From Thauera terpenica 58Eu (lineage in GTDB: Bacteria; Pseudomonadota; Gammaproteobacteria; Burkholderiales; Rhodocyclaceae), in contig NZ_ATJV01000043.1 in NCBI RefSeq assembly GCF_000443165.1, positions 1 through 64,000 on the forward strand: DNA of 64,000 nucleotides, in the 5' to 3' direction. A program made the translations under genes and the position numbers. Within the stretch, counting starts at the first letter, position 1, and each line of letters begins with the position of its first letter. Below the pieces are notes generated by a model that worked only from the letters and a program-made list of their open reading frames with translations, had not been told where the DNA came from and did not search any database. Shown piece by piece: positions 24,093-33,885 of this stretch.

Positions 24093-25811
24093 ATGGCGGC
24101 AAATCCTCAACCGGCCCTGAGCGGTTTCGCGCGGGCCCTCGTTCAGCACGGGCGTCTGTCAGAGGCCGACGCGATCGCCTGTACACGTCACGGCACCGAG
24201 GGCGCCAATGCCTTCATATTCGAGTCCGCCAAACGCGGACTGATTTCGATCGCCAGCCTGGCGCGTTTTGCGGCCGACACCTTCGGCTATCCGCTGCTCG
24301 ACATCGCCGCATTCGACAAGTCCATGCTGTCGGCCGATGCCGTCGATCGCAAACTGATGCAAAAGCACCAGGTCGTTGCCCTCGCGCAGCGCCAGAACCG
24401 CATCACCCTTGCGCTCGCAGACCCTTCCAACATGCGCGTGCTCGACGAGATCCGCTTCCAGACCGGCCTGCAACTCGATCTTGTGATCGCCGAGGCCGAC
24501 AAGCTCAAGCGCCTGGTGGAGACGCTCTCCGAATCCGCCGCCGACACGCTGAAGGAGTTCAACGGCGACAACTTCGACATGGGTTTGCTCAAGCTCGAAG
24601 CGCAGGGCGAGTCGCACGAGGAAGCGGAGGACACGAGCGAAGTCGACGATGCGCCGGTGGTCAGGTTCATCCAGAAGGTGTTGATCGACGCGATCAACGA
24701 GGGCGCATCGGACGTGCACTTCGAACCCTATGAGAAGTACTACCGCATCCGCGTCCGCACCGACGGCGTATTGCGCGAAATCGCCCAGCCGCCGCTGGTC
24801 CTGAAGGAAAAGATCGCCGCCCGCATCAAGGTCATTTCGCGCCTCGACATCTCCGAAAAGCGCGTCCCCCAGGACGGCCGCATGAAGCTCGTGCTGTCGA
24901 AGGCCAAGGCCATCGACTTTCGCGTATCGACCCTGCCGACCCTGTATGGCGAAAAGATCGTGATGCGCATCCTCGACCCCAGTTCGGCGATGCTGGGCAT
25001 CGACGCACTCGGCTACGAGCCCGACCAACGTCAGGCACTGCTCGCCGCAATCGAGCGCCCCTACGGCATGATCCTCGTCACCGGACCCACCGGCTCGGGC
25101 AAGACCGTGTCGCTCTACACCTGCCTCAACCTCCTCAACAGGGCCGGGGTCAACATCTCGACCGCAGAAGACCCGGCCGAAATCAACCTGCCTGGGGTCA
25201 ACCAGGTCAACGTCAATGAAAAGGCCGGGCTGACATTTTCTGTCGCCTTGCGCGCATTCCTGCGCCAGGATCCGGACGTGATCATGGTCGGCGAGATCCG
25301 CGACATCGACACCGCGGAAATCTCGGTCAAGGCCGCACAGACCGGCCACCTGGTGCTCTCGACCCTGCACACGAACGACGCCCCGACCACGCTCGAACGC
25401 CTGAAGAACATGGGCGTGGCGCCCTTCAATATCGCCTCCTCGGTGATCCTGATCACGGCACAGCGTCTGGCGCGGCGGCTATGCTCATGCAAAAAGCCTG
25501 CGGACATCCCGCTTGAGGCAATGCTTGAAGCCGGTTTCAGTGTCGACGAACTGGACGATAGCTGGCAGCCCTATGGACCCGCGGGCTGCGATCGGTGCAA
25601 GGGCAGTGGCTACAAAGGACGGGTTGGCATTTACCAGGTCATGCCGATCACCGAGGAAATTGCCCATATCATCATGACGGGTGGCAATTCGATGGACATC
25701 GCCGCGCAGGCGGACCGCGAAGGGGTGCACAATCTGCGCCGCTCAGGTCTGCTGAAGGTCAGGCAGGGCGTCACCTCGCTCGAAGAAGTACTGGCCACGA
25801 CCAACGAATAA
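24093..25811 (+). CDS. pilB: Type IV pilus assembly ATPase PilB
   Basis: The 572-residue hexameric motor protein powers pilus extension. An N-terminal MshEN/T2SSE-N region (about 1-160) is followed by the secretion ATPase core: Walker A GPTGSGKT at 331-338, an Asp box (DGRMKLV), VGEIRDIDTAE (Walker B) and STLHTNDAP (His box). A CSC and CDRC zinc tetracysteine near the C-terminus is characteristic of PilB. The ATG at 24093 has a strong GAAGGGAAGG site; an ATG 24 bases earlier is weaker. It is followed by pilC and pilD on the same strand; the pilin gene is not nearby. Confidence 0.96.
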   Translation: MAANPQPALSGFARALVQHGRLSEADAIACTRHGTEGANAFIFESAKRGLISIASLARFAADTFGYPLLDIAAFDKSMLSADAVDRKLMQKHQVVALAQRQNRITLALADPSNMRVLDEIRFQTGLQLDLVIAEADKLKRLVETLSESAADTLKEFNGDNFDMGLLKLEAQGESHEEAEDTSEVDDAPVVRFIQKVLIDAINEGASDVHFEPYEKYYRIRVRTDGVLREIAQPPLVLKEKIAARIKVISRLDISEKRVPQDGRMKLVLSKAKAIDFRVSTLPTLYGEKIVMRILDPSSAMLGIDALGYEPDQRQALLAAIERPYGMILVTGPTGSGKTVSLYTCLNLLNRAGVNISTAEDPAEINLPGVNQVNVNEKAGLTFSVALRAFLRQDPDVIMVGEIRDIDTAEISVKAAQTGHLVLSTLHTNDAPTTLERLKNMGVAPFNIASSVILITAQRLARRLCSCKKPADIPLEAMLEAGFSVDELDDSWQPYGPAGCDRCKGSGYKGRVGIYQVMPITEEIAHIIMTGGNSMDIAAQADREGVHNLRRSGLLKVRQGVTSLEEVLATTNE

Positions 25812-25831
25812 GGCAAAGGAAGTTCGATCAC

Positions 25832-27061
25832 ATGGCAAGCGCGAGCCGGGCACAGCGTCAAACAGGTCCGAAAGAGGGGCTGTACAACTGGGAAGGCAAG
25901 GACAAGACCGGCAAGTTGGTCCGCGGTGAGACCCGCGCCAACGGGGACGCCATGGTTCGAGCCATGCTGCGCCGCCAGGGCATCCTCGTCACCAAGGTGA
26001 AGAAACAGAAGATGTCGCGCGGCGGCCGCATCCGCGACAAGGACATCGCCCTGTTCACGCGCCAGCTGGCAACGATGATGAAGTCCGGCGTGCCCTTGTT
26101 GCAAGCCTTCGACATTGGCATCAAGGGTTCGGGCAACCCCGCGCTGGCACGCCTGCTCAACGAGGTGCGCACCGATGTCGAGACCGGCTTCAACCTGTCA
26201 CAGGCCTTCGCCAAGCACCCGGCTCATTTCGACAAGCTGTTTTGCAACCTGGTGGCGGCTGGCGAACAGGCCGGCATTCTGGACAGCCTGCTCGACCGCA
26301 TCGCCACCTACAAGGAGAAGATCCTCGCCATCAAGGGCAAGATCAAGGCCGCCCTGTTCTACCCAGCCGCCGTCCTGATGGTGTCGGCACTGGTCATCTC
26401 GGTGATGATGTTGTTCGTCATTCCCGAGTTCAAGAGTGTATTTGCCGGCTTTGGTGCCGACCTGCCGGCGCCGACAATGATCGTGATCGCGATGTCGGAT
26501 TTCTTCGTCGACTTCTGGTACGTCGTGCTCGGCATACCCATCGTCACCATCCTCACCATTGGCTGGCTGTACAAGCGCTCGCCGGCGATGCAGATTGCCA
26601 TCGACCGTACGGTGCTCAAGCTGCCGGTCATCGGCAACATCATCCGCAAGGCAACCGTTGCGCGCTGGACGCGCACGCTGTCGACCATGTTTGCCGCCGG
26701 CGTGCCGCTGGTGGAAGCGCTCGAATCGGTCGGGGGCGCCTCGGGCAACCACGTCTATCTGACCGCGACACGCCAGATCCAGAGCGATGTCAGCACCGGC
26801 ACCAGCCTCACCGTTTCGATGCAGGGTGTGGGGGTTTTTCCGACCATGGTCGTGCAGATGGTGTCGATCGGTGAGGAGTCCGGTCAGCTCGACGCCATGC
26901 TCGGCAAGGTTGCCGACTTCTTCGAGCAGGAAGTCGACGATGCAGTGGCCGGCCTGTCACAGTTGCTCGAGCCCATCATCATGGTCTTCCTCGGCACCAT
27001 GATCGGTGGCCTGGTGGTGGCGATGTATCTGCCGATCTTCAAGCTCGGCTCGATTGTCTGA
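25832..27061 (+). CDS. pilC: Type IV pilus inner-membrane platform protein PilC
   Basis: The 409-residue polytopic protein has two GspF-type domains (about 70-195 and 275-400), each ending in hydrophobic helices. RQLATMMKSGVPLLQAFDI and ARTLSTMFAAGVPLVEAL-like stretches are the duplicated family signature. It anchors PilB and supports pilin polymerisation. It begins 20 bases after pilB and ends 3 bases before pilD, so the three genes form one unit. Confidence 0.96.
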   Translation: MASASRAQRQTGPKEGLYNWEGKDKTGKLVRGETRANGDAMVRAMLRRQGILVTKVKKQKMSRGGRIRDKDIALFTRQLATMMKSGVPLLQAFDIGIKGSGNPALARLLNEVRTDVETGFNLSQAFAKHPAHFDKLFCNLVAAGEQAGILDSLLDRIATYKEKILAIKGKIKAALFYPAAVLMVSALVISVMMLFVIPEFKSVFAGFGADLPAPTMIVIAMSDFFVDFWYVVLGIPIVTILTIGWLYKRSPAMQIAIDRTVLKLPVIGNIIRKATVARWTRTLSTMFAAGVPLVEALESVGGASGNHVYLTATRQIQSDVSTGTSLTVSMQGVGVFPTMVVQMVSIGEESGQLDAMLGKVADFFEQEVDDAVAGLSQLLEPIIMVFLGTMIGGLVVAMYLPIFKLGSIV

Positions 27062-27064
27062 GCC

Positions 27065-27916
27065 GTGACAGAGGCAGTGCGCGACCCCGTCCTCTTCACC
27101 GCTCTGAGTGCCCTGCTGGGGCTGTTCGTGGGCAGCTTCCTGAACGTCGTCATCCATCGCCTGCCGAAGATGATGGAGCGCGACTGGCAGCTTCAGGCCG
27201 CCGAGCTGCGCGGCGAGGCGGTGCCACACATCGAGCATTTCAACCTTGCCACCCCGCGATCACGCTGTCCGCACTGCGGCCACCTGATCACGGCGGTCGA
27301 GAACATTCCCCTCATCAGCTATCTGGCCCTACGCGGCCGCTGTCGCCATTGCGGTGCCGGCATCGGCAAGCGCTACCCGATCGTGGAGGTTTTTTCCGCC
27401 TTGCTGTCGGGCTACGCCGCGTGGCATTTCGGCTCCGGCCTTGCCGCCATGGCAGCGCTGCTTTTCATCTGGACCCTGCTCGCGCTCGCCTTCATCGACA
27501 TCGACACCCAGCTGCTGCCCGACGACCTGACCCTGCCCCTGTTGTGGCTGGGCCTGCTGTTCAATCTTGGCGACACCTTTACCGACCTGTCGAGTGCGGT
27601 GATCGGTGCGATGGCGGGCTATCTCGTGCTGTGGGCGGTGTACTGGCTGTTCAAACTGGCGACCGGCAAGGAGGGCATGGGCTATGGCGACTTCAAGCTG
27701 CTCGCCGCCATCGGAGCCTGGTTGGGCTGGCAGATCCTGCCGCTCACCCTGCTCTTGTCCTCGCTGGTCGGGGCGCTGGTCGGCATCGCGCTCATCGTCT
27801 TTGCGCATCATGGCCGCAACGTGCCGATTCCCTTCGGCCCCTATCTCGCGGCGGCCGGCGTGATCGCCCTGTTCTGGGGCGAAGCGCTGACAAGCCACTA
27901 TCTGGGCGCGCTGTAA
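27065..27916 (+). CDS. pilD: Prepilin peptidase/N-methyltransferase PilD
   Basis: The 283-residue membrane aspartyl protease cleaves prepilin leaders and methylates the new N-terminus. A zinc tetracysteine is formed by C68/C71 and C93/C96, and the catalytic aspartates are D147 (FIDIDTQLLPDD) and D209 (GYGDFK). Eight or so membrane segments fill the rest. Translation starts at GTG (27065), 3 bases after pilC. coaE, often next in related clusters, is absent here. Confidence 0.95.
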   Translation: MTEAVRDPVLFTALSALLGLFVGSFLNVVIHRLPKMMERDWQLQAAELRGEAVPHIEHFNLATPRSRCPHCGHLITAVENIPLISYLALRGRCRHCGAGIGKRYPIVEVFSALLSGYAAWHFGSGLAAMAALLFIWTLLALAFIDIDTQLLPDDLTLPLLWLGLLFNLGDTFTDLSSAVIGAMAGYLVLWAVYWLFKLATGKEGMGYGDFKLLAAIGAWLGWQILPLTLLLSSLVGALVGIALIVFAHHGRNVPIPFGPYLAAAGVIALFWGEALTSHYLGAL

Positions 27917-28068
27917 GGACTGCTATCTCAGGCGCACGCCCTGCCAGCCAGGCTTGAAAGCCCACCAGCGCGACCCCATTTACGCCCTTGGCCCGGCGTA
28001 CGCGGGCTTCGCCTTCTTCCTTATGCTGCATTGCGCTAGACTTGCGCACTTGTTTTCGGGAGCTCGTC

Positions 28069-28353
28069 ATGCCCATCTACGAATACCGTTGTCCGAGCTG
28101 CAGTTTCCAGAAGGATCACCTGCAGAAAATGAGCGATGAACCGCTCACCACCTGCCCATCCTGTGGCCTCAGCGGCTACACCAAGCTGCTGTCAGCAGCC
28201 GCCTTTCAATTGAAGGGAAGCGGCTGGTACGCGACCGACTTCAAGGGCAATGGCAGCGGCAAGGGAAGCAGCACGGGCGGCGACACATCCACCTCAGGTG
28301 AGAGCGCCTCGCCTTCCGCGCCCGCTTGCGCAGGTGGCTGCGCCTGCCACTGA
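28069..28353 (+). CDS. FmdB-family zinc ribbon protein
   Basis: The 94-residue protein begins MPIYEYRCPSC with a second CPSCG, forming the FmdB regulatory zinc ribbon. A Gly/Ser-rich tail ends in the cysteine cluster CAGGCACH. The role is unknown, but the order FmdB-DUF502-aspS is very common in betaproteobacteria. An ATG at 28069 matches the family start exactly. Confidence 0.88.
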   Translation: MPIYEYRCPSCSFQKDHLQKMSDEPLTTCPSCGLSGYTKLLSAAAFQLKGSGWYATDFKGNGSGKGSSTGGDTSTSGESASPSAPACAGGCACH

Positions 28354-28420
28354 CGGCCCCCAGTCCTTACCCGCCTGCACCTCATCGGCCTGCACCGCGC
28401 AGGCCTCGCAAGAAGACTTC

Positions 28421-29044
28421 GTGAAGAAATATTTCATCACCGGCCTGCTGATCTGGATCCCACTGACCATCACCTTCATGGTGATGGCCTGGATCGTGAA
28501 CACGCTCGACCAGATCCTGCTGTGGCTGCCGCGCGACGCCCAGCCCCAGGCCATCCTGGGCTTCAACATTCCTGGCATCGGCGTGGTGATGACCCTGCTC
28601 ATCATCCTTGTCACCGGACTGGTTGCCGCCAACGTGCTGGGTCAGAAGCTGGTCAAGGTGTGGGAGAGCCTGCTCGCCCGCATTCCAGTGGTGAAATCCA
28701 TCTACTACAGCGTCAAGCAGGTGTCCGACACGCTGTTTTCCAGCAGCGGCCAGGCTTTCCGCAAGGCCTTGCTGGTTCAGTACCCACGCGAAGGTGCCTG
28801 GACCATCGCCTTCCTCACCGGCAAGCCCGGCGGTGATGCCGCGCGGCATCTCAAGGGCGATTACGTCAGCGTCTATGTGCCGACCACGCCGAACCCGACC
28901 TCTGGCTTCTTCCTGATGATGCCGACAAAGGACGTCATCGAGCTCGACATGAGCGTAGACGAAGCCCTCAAGTACATCATCTCGATGGGCGTCGTTGCGC
29001 CGCCTTCGCGCCGCAGCGAACTGCCCGCCCTACTCAACGAATAA
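28421..29044 (+). CDS. DUF502 inner-membrane protein
   Basis: The 207-residue protein has two membrane helices (about 5-28 and 50-75) and then the DUF502 segment, including [17 protein letters not shown] and [13 protein letters not shown]. It has no demonstrated function. A GTG at 28421 gives the conserved start [15 protein letters not shown]. It lies between the FmdB gene and aspS on the same strand. Confidence 0.87.
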   Translation: MKKYFITGLLIWIPLTITFMVMAWIVNTLDQILLWLPRDAQPQAILGFNIPGIGVVMTLLIILVTGLVAANVLGQKLVKVWESLLARIPVVKSIYYSVKQVSDTLFSSSGQAFRKALLVQYPREGAWTIAFLTGKPGGDAARHLKGDYVSVYVPTTPNPTSGFFLMMPTKDVIELDMSVDEALKYIISMGVVAPPSRRSELPALLNE

Positions 29045-29111
29045 CGCCCATCTCCCTTTCAGACCCCCGCGCGCTTCAGGCGTCGCCACCCAGACCTGCC
29101 GGAACCCACCC

Positions 29112-30914
29112 ATGCGAACTCATTACTGCGGAAAAGTCACCGCCGCCGACCTCGATCAGATCGTCACCCTCTGCGGCTGGGTACACCGCCGCCGCGACCA
29201 CGGCGGCGTCATTTTCATCGACCTGCGCGATCGCGAAGGCCTGGTGCAGGTGGTGTGCGATCCGGACCGTGTCGACATGTTCAGCATCGCCGAGTCGGTG
29301 CGTAGTGAGTACGTACTGAAGATGAGCGGCAAGGTCCGCCGCCGCCCGGCTGGTACCGAAAACGCAAATCTGGGCTCCGGTGAAATCGAAATCCTGTGCC
29401 AGGACATCGAAGTGCTGAACGCAGCTGTCACACCCCCCTTCCAGGTGGACGACGACAACCTGTCCGAGACCGTGCGCCTGACCAACCGTGTCATCGACCT
29501 GCGTCGCCCGCAAATGCAGCACAACCTGATGCTGCGCTACAAGACCACGATGGCCTTCCGCCGCTTTCTCGACGCCGCCGGCTTCATTGACGTCGAGACG
29601 CCGATGCTGACCAAGAGCACGCCGGAAGGCGCGCGCGACTATCTGGTGCCTTCGCGCGTGCACCCGGGCCAGTTCTTCGCCCTGCCGCAGTCGCCCCAGC
29701 TCTTCAAGCAATTGCTGATGGTGGCGGGCTACGACCGCTACTACCAGATCGTCAAGTGCTTTCGCGACGAAGACCTGCGCGCCGACCGTCAGCCCGAATT
29801 CACCCAGGTCGACCTCGAGACCTCATTCCTGACCGAACACGAGATCACCGCTTTGGTGGAAGACCTGATCCGCTTCGTGTTCAAGGAGGCACTGGCGGTC
29901 GAGTTGCCCTCACCCTTCCCGCGCATGACCTATGCGGAGGCGATGCGTCGCTACGGCTCGGACAAGCCCGACCTGCGCGTCACCCTGGAGCTCACCGACG
30001 TCACCGACGCGGTGCAGGACGTCGCCTTCAAGGTGTTCAGCGGCCCCGCCACCTCGGGCGGCCGCGTTGCAGCGATGCGCGTGCCCGGCGGCAACAGCCT
30101 GACCCGCGGCGAGATTGACGAGTACACCAAGTTCGTCGGCATCTATGGCGCCCGCGGGCTCGCCTACATCAAGGTCAACGATGCCAGCCAGGCCAACGAG
30201 CAAGGCCTGCAATCGCCCATCGTCAAGAACCTGCACGAGGGCGCGCTGCGCACCATCCTTGAGCGCACCGGGGCCCAATCCGGCGACCTCATCTTCTTCG
30301 GCGCAGACAAGACCAAGGTCGTCAATGACGCCATGGGCGCCCTGCGCAGCAAGCTCGGCCACGAGAAGGGCTACCTCAGCGGCCAGGCTTGGTGCCCGCT
30401 GTGGGTCGTCGACTTCCCCATGTTCGAATACGACGAGGACGACAAGCGCTGGGTGGCCTGCCACCACCCCTTCACCAGCCCCAAGGACGAACACCTCGAG
30501 CTGCTCACCACCAGCCCCGGCGAGTGTCTGGCCAAGGCCTACGACATCGCCCTCAATGGCTGGGAGATTGGCGGCGGCTCGGTGCGTATCCATCGTGCCG
30601 ACGTGCAGGCCAGGGTGTTCGAAGCGCTCAACATCGGTGCTGAAGAGCAACAGGCCAAGTTCGGCTTCCTCCTCGATGCGCTCAAATACGGCGCGCCACC
30701 GCATGGCGGCCTCGCCTTCGGCCTGGACCGCATCGTGACCATGATGACCGGCTCCGAGTCGATTCGCGACGTGATCGCCTTCCCGAAGACGCAGCGTGCT
30801 CAGTGCCTGTTGACCAACGCACCCAGCGACGTGGACGAAAAGCAACTGCGCGAACTGCACATCCGTCTACGCCAGAAGGTGGAGACCACGGTAGAAGTCG
30901 GCAAGCCTTCCTGA
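29112..30914 (+). CDS. aspS: Aspartyl-tRNA synthetase
   Basis: The 600-residue class II synthetase has an OB-fold anticodon-binding domain (about 1-105), the catalytic core with motif 2 [16 protein letters not shown] and motif 3 [11 protein letters not shown], and the bacterial GAD insertion (about 290-415). It charges tRNA-Asp, and possibly tRNA-Asn if the organism uses the amidotransferase route. The ATG at 29112 is the family start MRTHYCG; a longer upstream reading is unsupported. Confidence 0.97.
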   Translation: MRTHYCGKVTAADLDQIVTLCGWVHRRRDHGGVIFIDLRDREGLVQVVCDPDRVDMFSIAESVRSEYVLKMSGKVRRRPAGTENANLGSGEIEILCQDIEVLNAAVTPPFQVDDDNLSETVRLTNRVIDLRRPQMQHNLMLRYKTTMAFRRFLDAAGFIDVETPMLTKSTPEGARDYLVPSRVHPGQFFALPQSPQLFKQLLMVAGYDRYYQIVKCFRDEDLRADRQPEFTQVDLETSFLTEHEITALVEDLIRFVFKEALAVELPSPFPRMTYAEAMRRYGSDKPDLRVTLELTDVTDAVQDVAFKVFSGPATSGGRVAAMRVPGGNSLTRGEIDEYTKFVGIYGARGLAYIKVNDASQANEQGLQSPIVKNLHEGALRTILERTGAQSGDLIFFGADKTKVVNDAMGALRSKLGHEKGYLSGQAWCPLWVVDFPMFEYDEDDKRWVACHHPFTSPKDEHLELLTTSPGECLAKAYDIALNGWEIGGGSVRIHRADVQARVFEALNIGAEEQQAKFGFLLDALKYGAPPHGGLAFGLDRIVTMMTGSESIRDVIAFPKTQRAQCLLTNAPSDVDEKQLRELHIRLRQKVETTVEVGKPS

Positions 30915-31101
30915 GCCTGGCCTGCTGAGAGCGCGGCAGCGGGTTCGCCGCCCTCGCGCAATTCGGCAGCAGCGGCGGGCAGCAGTAATGCCCGCCAGGC
31001 CAGCGCTGGATAATTCTCCCCTGCGGCCGCTTCAGATTACGTGCCGGATGCCGTAGTCTTCGGCCAAGGCACGCCATTGCGTGCGTTTGGCGCCACTACT
31101 G

Positions 31102-32751
31102 ATGTTCCTCTCGCACGAACTCGAAGTCCTGGTCGTTGAAAGCCAGCCCACGATGCGCACGCAATTGCGCACCATGCTGACTTCAATCGGGGTCGAAACC
31201 GCCCAATTCGCGGTGTCGGCAACGATGGCCATGCGTCGCCTGCGCGAGCAGCGCTTCGATCTGGTGCTGTGCGAATACAACCTGGGCGACGGCCAGGACG
31301 GCCAGCATCTGCTGGAAGACCTCCACGCCCAAGGCATCATCCCGCTCGACACCGTGTTCGTCATGATCACTGGCGAACGCAATTACGAGCGCGTGGTGAG
31401 TGCCTGTGAGCTCACGCCCAACGATTACATTCTCAAGCCCCTGAACGCTGAAACGCTGCGTGTGAGGCTGTTGCGCGCCTTGCAAAAACGCGACGCCTTC
31501 CTCCCGGCGTGGCAGCTAGCAAGGCTGGGCGACCCGATCGGTGCAATCGATTATTGCCGCCTTGCGCGCAATGAGAACCCTCAATACCTGACTGACCTGA
31601 TGCGTCTGCAGGCGCAGCTTCACGCCAGCATTGGCCAGGTCGATGAAGCCGCGACCCTGTATCGGGAAATACTCGGCGCACGCAGCATCCCGTGGGCAGA
31701 GCTCGGGCTTGCACGCATACTGGTGATCAAGAAGCAGTACGTCGAGGCCGAAGACATCGTGCGCGGCGTGCTGAGCCGAAATGAGCGCTTCATCGCTGCC
31801 TACGAACTCCTGGCCCAGATTCAGGAGGAAACCGGGCGCCCGGATGAGGCCTGCACCACTCTCGCGACGGCGACCGAGTACTCGCCCCACCGCGTCGCGC
31901 GCCTGCGCCGTCTCGGCACCCTGTCCCTGGCCACCGGCCGGCCTGAAGGGGCAGAGCAGGCGATGGCCGAGGTCGTGCGCAAGGGCAAGTACTCGGAATT
32001 TCGCGACCCCGAGGATCACGTTCGCCTGCTGCAGGCACAACTGGCGCGGAACAGGGTGGATGAGGCCCAGGCAACCGTTGCCGACCTTGAGCGCAGCATG
32101 GGACGCCAGCCCAAGGGTGAGCTGTGCAAGGCTGTGTGCACCGCCCTCATTCACGCCCACAACAACGATCGGGCACGCGCCCAGCAGGCGCTGGCGAGCA
32201 CGCTGCGCGCCGGCGGCAGCATGCGCGAGTTGTCGGTCGGCTTGCGCCAGGACATGATCAGGACCTGCTTCGAGCAGCAGCTGGACGACCATGGCAAGGA
32301 ACTCGTCGCCGACCTGTTGCGCAGCGCCGCGGATGATCGCACGCTCGAAACCACGCGCGCGGTGCTCGAAGCCCGTGGCCTGGGGCAATTGTCACAGCAG
32401 ATCGAGGCCGGCATCCAGGCTGAGGTCAAGTCTCTCGTCACCACCGGCGCCGAGAAGGCGCAGGCGGGAGACTACGACGGTGCGGTGGCCGAGATGATGA
32501 ACGCTGCCCGCAAGCTGCCCGGCAATCCGCACGTGCTCTTCAACGCCGCGCTGGCGCTGCTGCGTCACATCGAGAACCGCGGCTGGAACGACGCCTTCGC
32601 CGTTCAGGCCCGCGACCTCATCCAGCGCGCTCATCGTCTTTCACCCGCCAATCCGCGCCTGACCGCGATCACCGAATTCATGCATGCGCTGATCAAGCGC
32701 TATGGCATCCGCCCTGAACGTGTGATGTCACGCCTGGTCCGCAATACCTGA
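31102..32751 (+). CDS. Receiver-TPR protein lacking the phospho-acceptor aspartate
   Basis: The 549-residue protein has an N-terminal receiver-like domain (1-125) followed by tetratricopeptide-type helical repeats to the C-terminus. The expected aspartate is glutamate, E58 in DLVLCEYNLGDGQDG, and the acidic pocket reads VVES (E13-S14) rather than two aspartates; the lysine in ILKPL is kept. A glutamate can mimic the phosphorylated state, so the domain may be constitutively on or serve as a docking fold. An ATG at 31102 is preferred over GTG at 31081. It stands alone after aspS; partners are unknown. Confidence 0.8.
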   Translation: MFLSHELEVLVVESQPTMRTQLRTMLTSIGVETAQFAVSATMAMRRLREQRFDLVLCEYNLGDGQDGQHLLEDLHAQGIIPLDTVFVMITGERNYERVVSACELTPNDYILKPLNAETLRVRLLRALQKRDAFLPAWQLARLGDPIGAIDYCRLARNENPQYLTDLMRLQAQLHASIGQVDEAATLYREILGARSIPWAELGLARILVIKKQYVEAEDIVRGVLSRNERFIAAYELLAQIQEETGRPDEACTTLATATEYSPHRVARLRRLGTLSLATGRPEGAEQAMAEVVRKGKYSEFRDPEDHVRLLQAQLARNRVDEAQATVADLERSMGRQPKGELCKAVCTALIHAHNNDRARAQQALASTLRAGGSMRELSVGLRQDMIRTCFEQQLDDHGKELVADLLRSAADDRTLETTRAVLEARGLGQLSQQIEAGIQAEVKSLVTTGAEKAQAGDYDGAVAEMMNAARKLPGNPHVLFNAALALLRHIENRGWNDAFAVQARDLIQRAHRLSPANPRLTAITEFMHALIKRYGIRPERVMSRLVRNT

Positions 32752-32804
32752 ATCATCCGCCCCTGGCCGCCCGGCCTCGCTACCGATCAAGCTCGTCCGC
32801 CCCC

Positions 32805-33176
32805 ATGCTCCACCGCCCTCGCCTTCGGCTCCCTCTTGTGTTTGCAATGCTGTTCGCCGCGCTGCTCGCAGCGTGCAGCCCGGGCAACGGCGCGGGCAGC
32901 CCTTACGCCGGCCTGCCTGCGGAAGCCACCGAGACCCTGGCCCTGATCCAGGACCGCGGCCCCTTCCCTTATCGCAAGGACGGCAGCGTATTCCACAATC
33001 GCGAGCGCCTGTTGCCGCACAAGCCCTCTGGCTACTACCGCGAATACACCGTGCCCACACCCGGAGCGCGTGATCGCGGCGCGCGCCGCATCGTCAGCGG
33101 TGGTGACCCACCGGTGGTCTACTACTACACCGACGATCACTACCGCAGCTTTCGTCAGCTGGAGCCGCGCCCGTGA
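32805..33176 (+). CDS. Barnase-type secreted ribonuclease (lipoprotein)
   Basis: The 123-residue protein has a hydrophobic signal with lipobox LAAC (C24) and a microbial ribonuclease N1/T1-type domain. The catalytic triad of barnase/RNase Sa is recognisable as E80 (YYREYTV), an arginine at 94 or 95 (GARRIV) and H112 (DDHYRSF). Such enzymes cleave RNA on the 3' side of guanosine. The stop overlaps the GTG start of a barstar gene as GTGA, so the inhibitor is made together with the toxin. Roles could be nutrient scavenging, or antagonism with self-immunity. Confidence 0.88.
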   Translation: MLHRPRLRLPLVFAMLFAALLAACSPGNGAGSPYAGLPAEATETLALIQDRGPFPYRKDGSVFHNRERLLPHKPSGYYREYTVPTPGARDRGARRIVSGGDPPVVYYYTDDHYRSFRQLEPRP

Positions 33177-33532
33177 CCACAACGCCCCTTGATCCAGCGC
33201 TCGAAGTACACATCGACCTGTCGGCGTGCACCGGCAAGCATGACCTGCTCGATCGCTTTGCTGCTGCCCTGCGCTTTCCCTCATGGTTCGGCCACAACTG
33301 GGATGCAATGCACGACTGTCTCACCGATCTGTCGTGGCTGCCCGCCTCGGCCTATCGCGTCGTCCTTTCCCACCCCGCGCTGCTGCGCCAGAACGAACCC
33401 GAGACACTCGCCAGCGCGCTGCAAGTGCTCGCCGGCGCCGCTGCCTTCTGGGCAGACGAAGGCATTGCATTCACCGTGAGCATCATCGACGAAGGCACGG
33501 AACCGGGCGCCGACGTGGAGGCTTCATCCTAG
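33173..33532 (+). CDS. Barstar-family ribonuclease inhibitor
   Basis: The 119-residue cytoplasmic protein has the barstar signature, FGHNWDAMHDCLTDLSWLP (about residues 41-60), preceded by a short strand and helix (DLLDRFAAALRFP). Barstars block the active site of barnase-type RNases. GTG is the start, overlapping the upstream RNase gene by four bases, which ensures coupled translation. Its last bases overlap the 3' end of the opposing CWC gene. Confidence 0.9.
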   Translation: MTTTPLDPALEVHIDLSACTGKHDLLDRFAAALRFPSWFGHNWDAMHDCLTDLSWLPASAYRVVLSHPALLRQNEPETLASALQVLAGAAAFWADEGIAFTVSIIDEGTEPGADVEASS

Positions 33533-33745
33533 CCCGGCCTGCCGTGCCGCGATCAGCCCGGCAAGACAGTCCGCACAGTAGCAGCCTTCGGTCACACCGG
33601 ACCCGGCGGCGGCGGGCACTGCAAACGCTGGCGGATAGGCAGCACACCAGCACGGCTCCACACCCGCACGCATGCCACAGGAAAAAGCTTGTGCGCAGCG
33701 TGGGCACAGATTGGTAGGCGGCGCTGCAGAGATGTTTGCATCCAT
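33524..33745 (-). CDS. Cysteine-rich CWC family protein
   Basis: The 73-residue protein has the family pattern CPRCAQAFSCG, then PCWC, then CYCADCLAGL; the eight cysteines probably bind metal. The function of CWC proteins is unknown. It is convergent with the barstar gene, overlapping it by nine bases, which argues that both transcripts share termination space. Confidence 0.83.
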   Translation of the reverse strand: MDANISAAPPTNLCPRCAQAFSCGMRAGVEPCWCAAYPPAFAVPAAAGSGVTEGCYCADCLAGLIAARQAGLG

Positions 33746-33805
33746 TTGCGATCCAGGTCGAGAAATGCACGCCAGGGATCATAGGCCAGGACTCCGGCCT
33801 TCGGT

Positions 33806-33833
33806 CTTGAAAACCAGGGCTTCGCACCTATCT
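33806..33833 (+). promoter_or_regulatory. Sigma-32-like heat-shock promoter
   Basis: CTTGAAA (33806-33812) and CCTATCT (33827-33833) are separated by 14 bases. This fits the heat-shock sigma consensus, 53 bases ahead of the small heat-shock gene start. Confidence 0.6.
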
Positions 33834-33885
33834 TGTAGGTGAGGCCGGAATCCCCCGGCAGACTTCGAGCACAGGAGGCCTGAAC

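Noticed and set aside
31081-31101. GTG start seven codons upstream for the receiver-TPR protein
   Set aside because: The extra residues are not part of the receiver fold and no better ribosome site was visible; ATG at 31102 is simpler.
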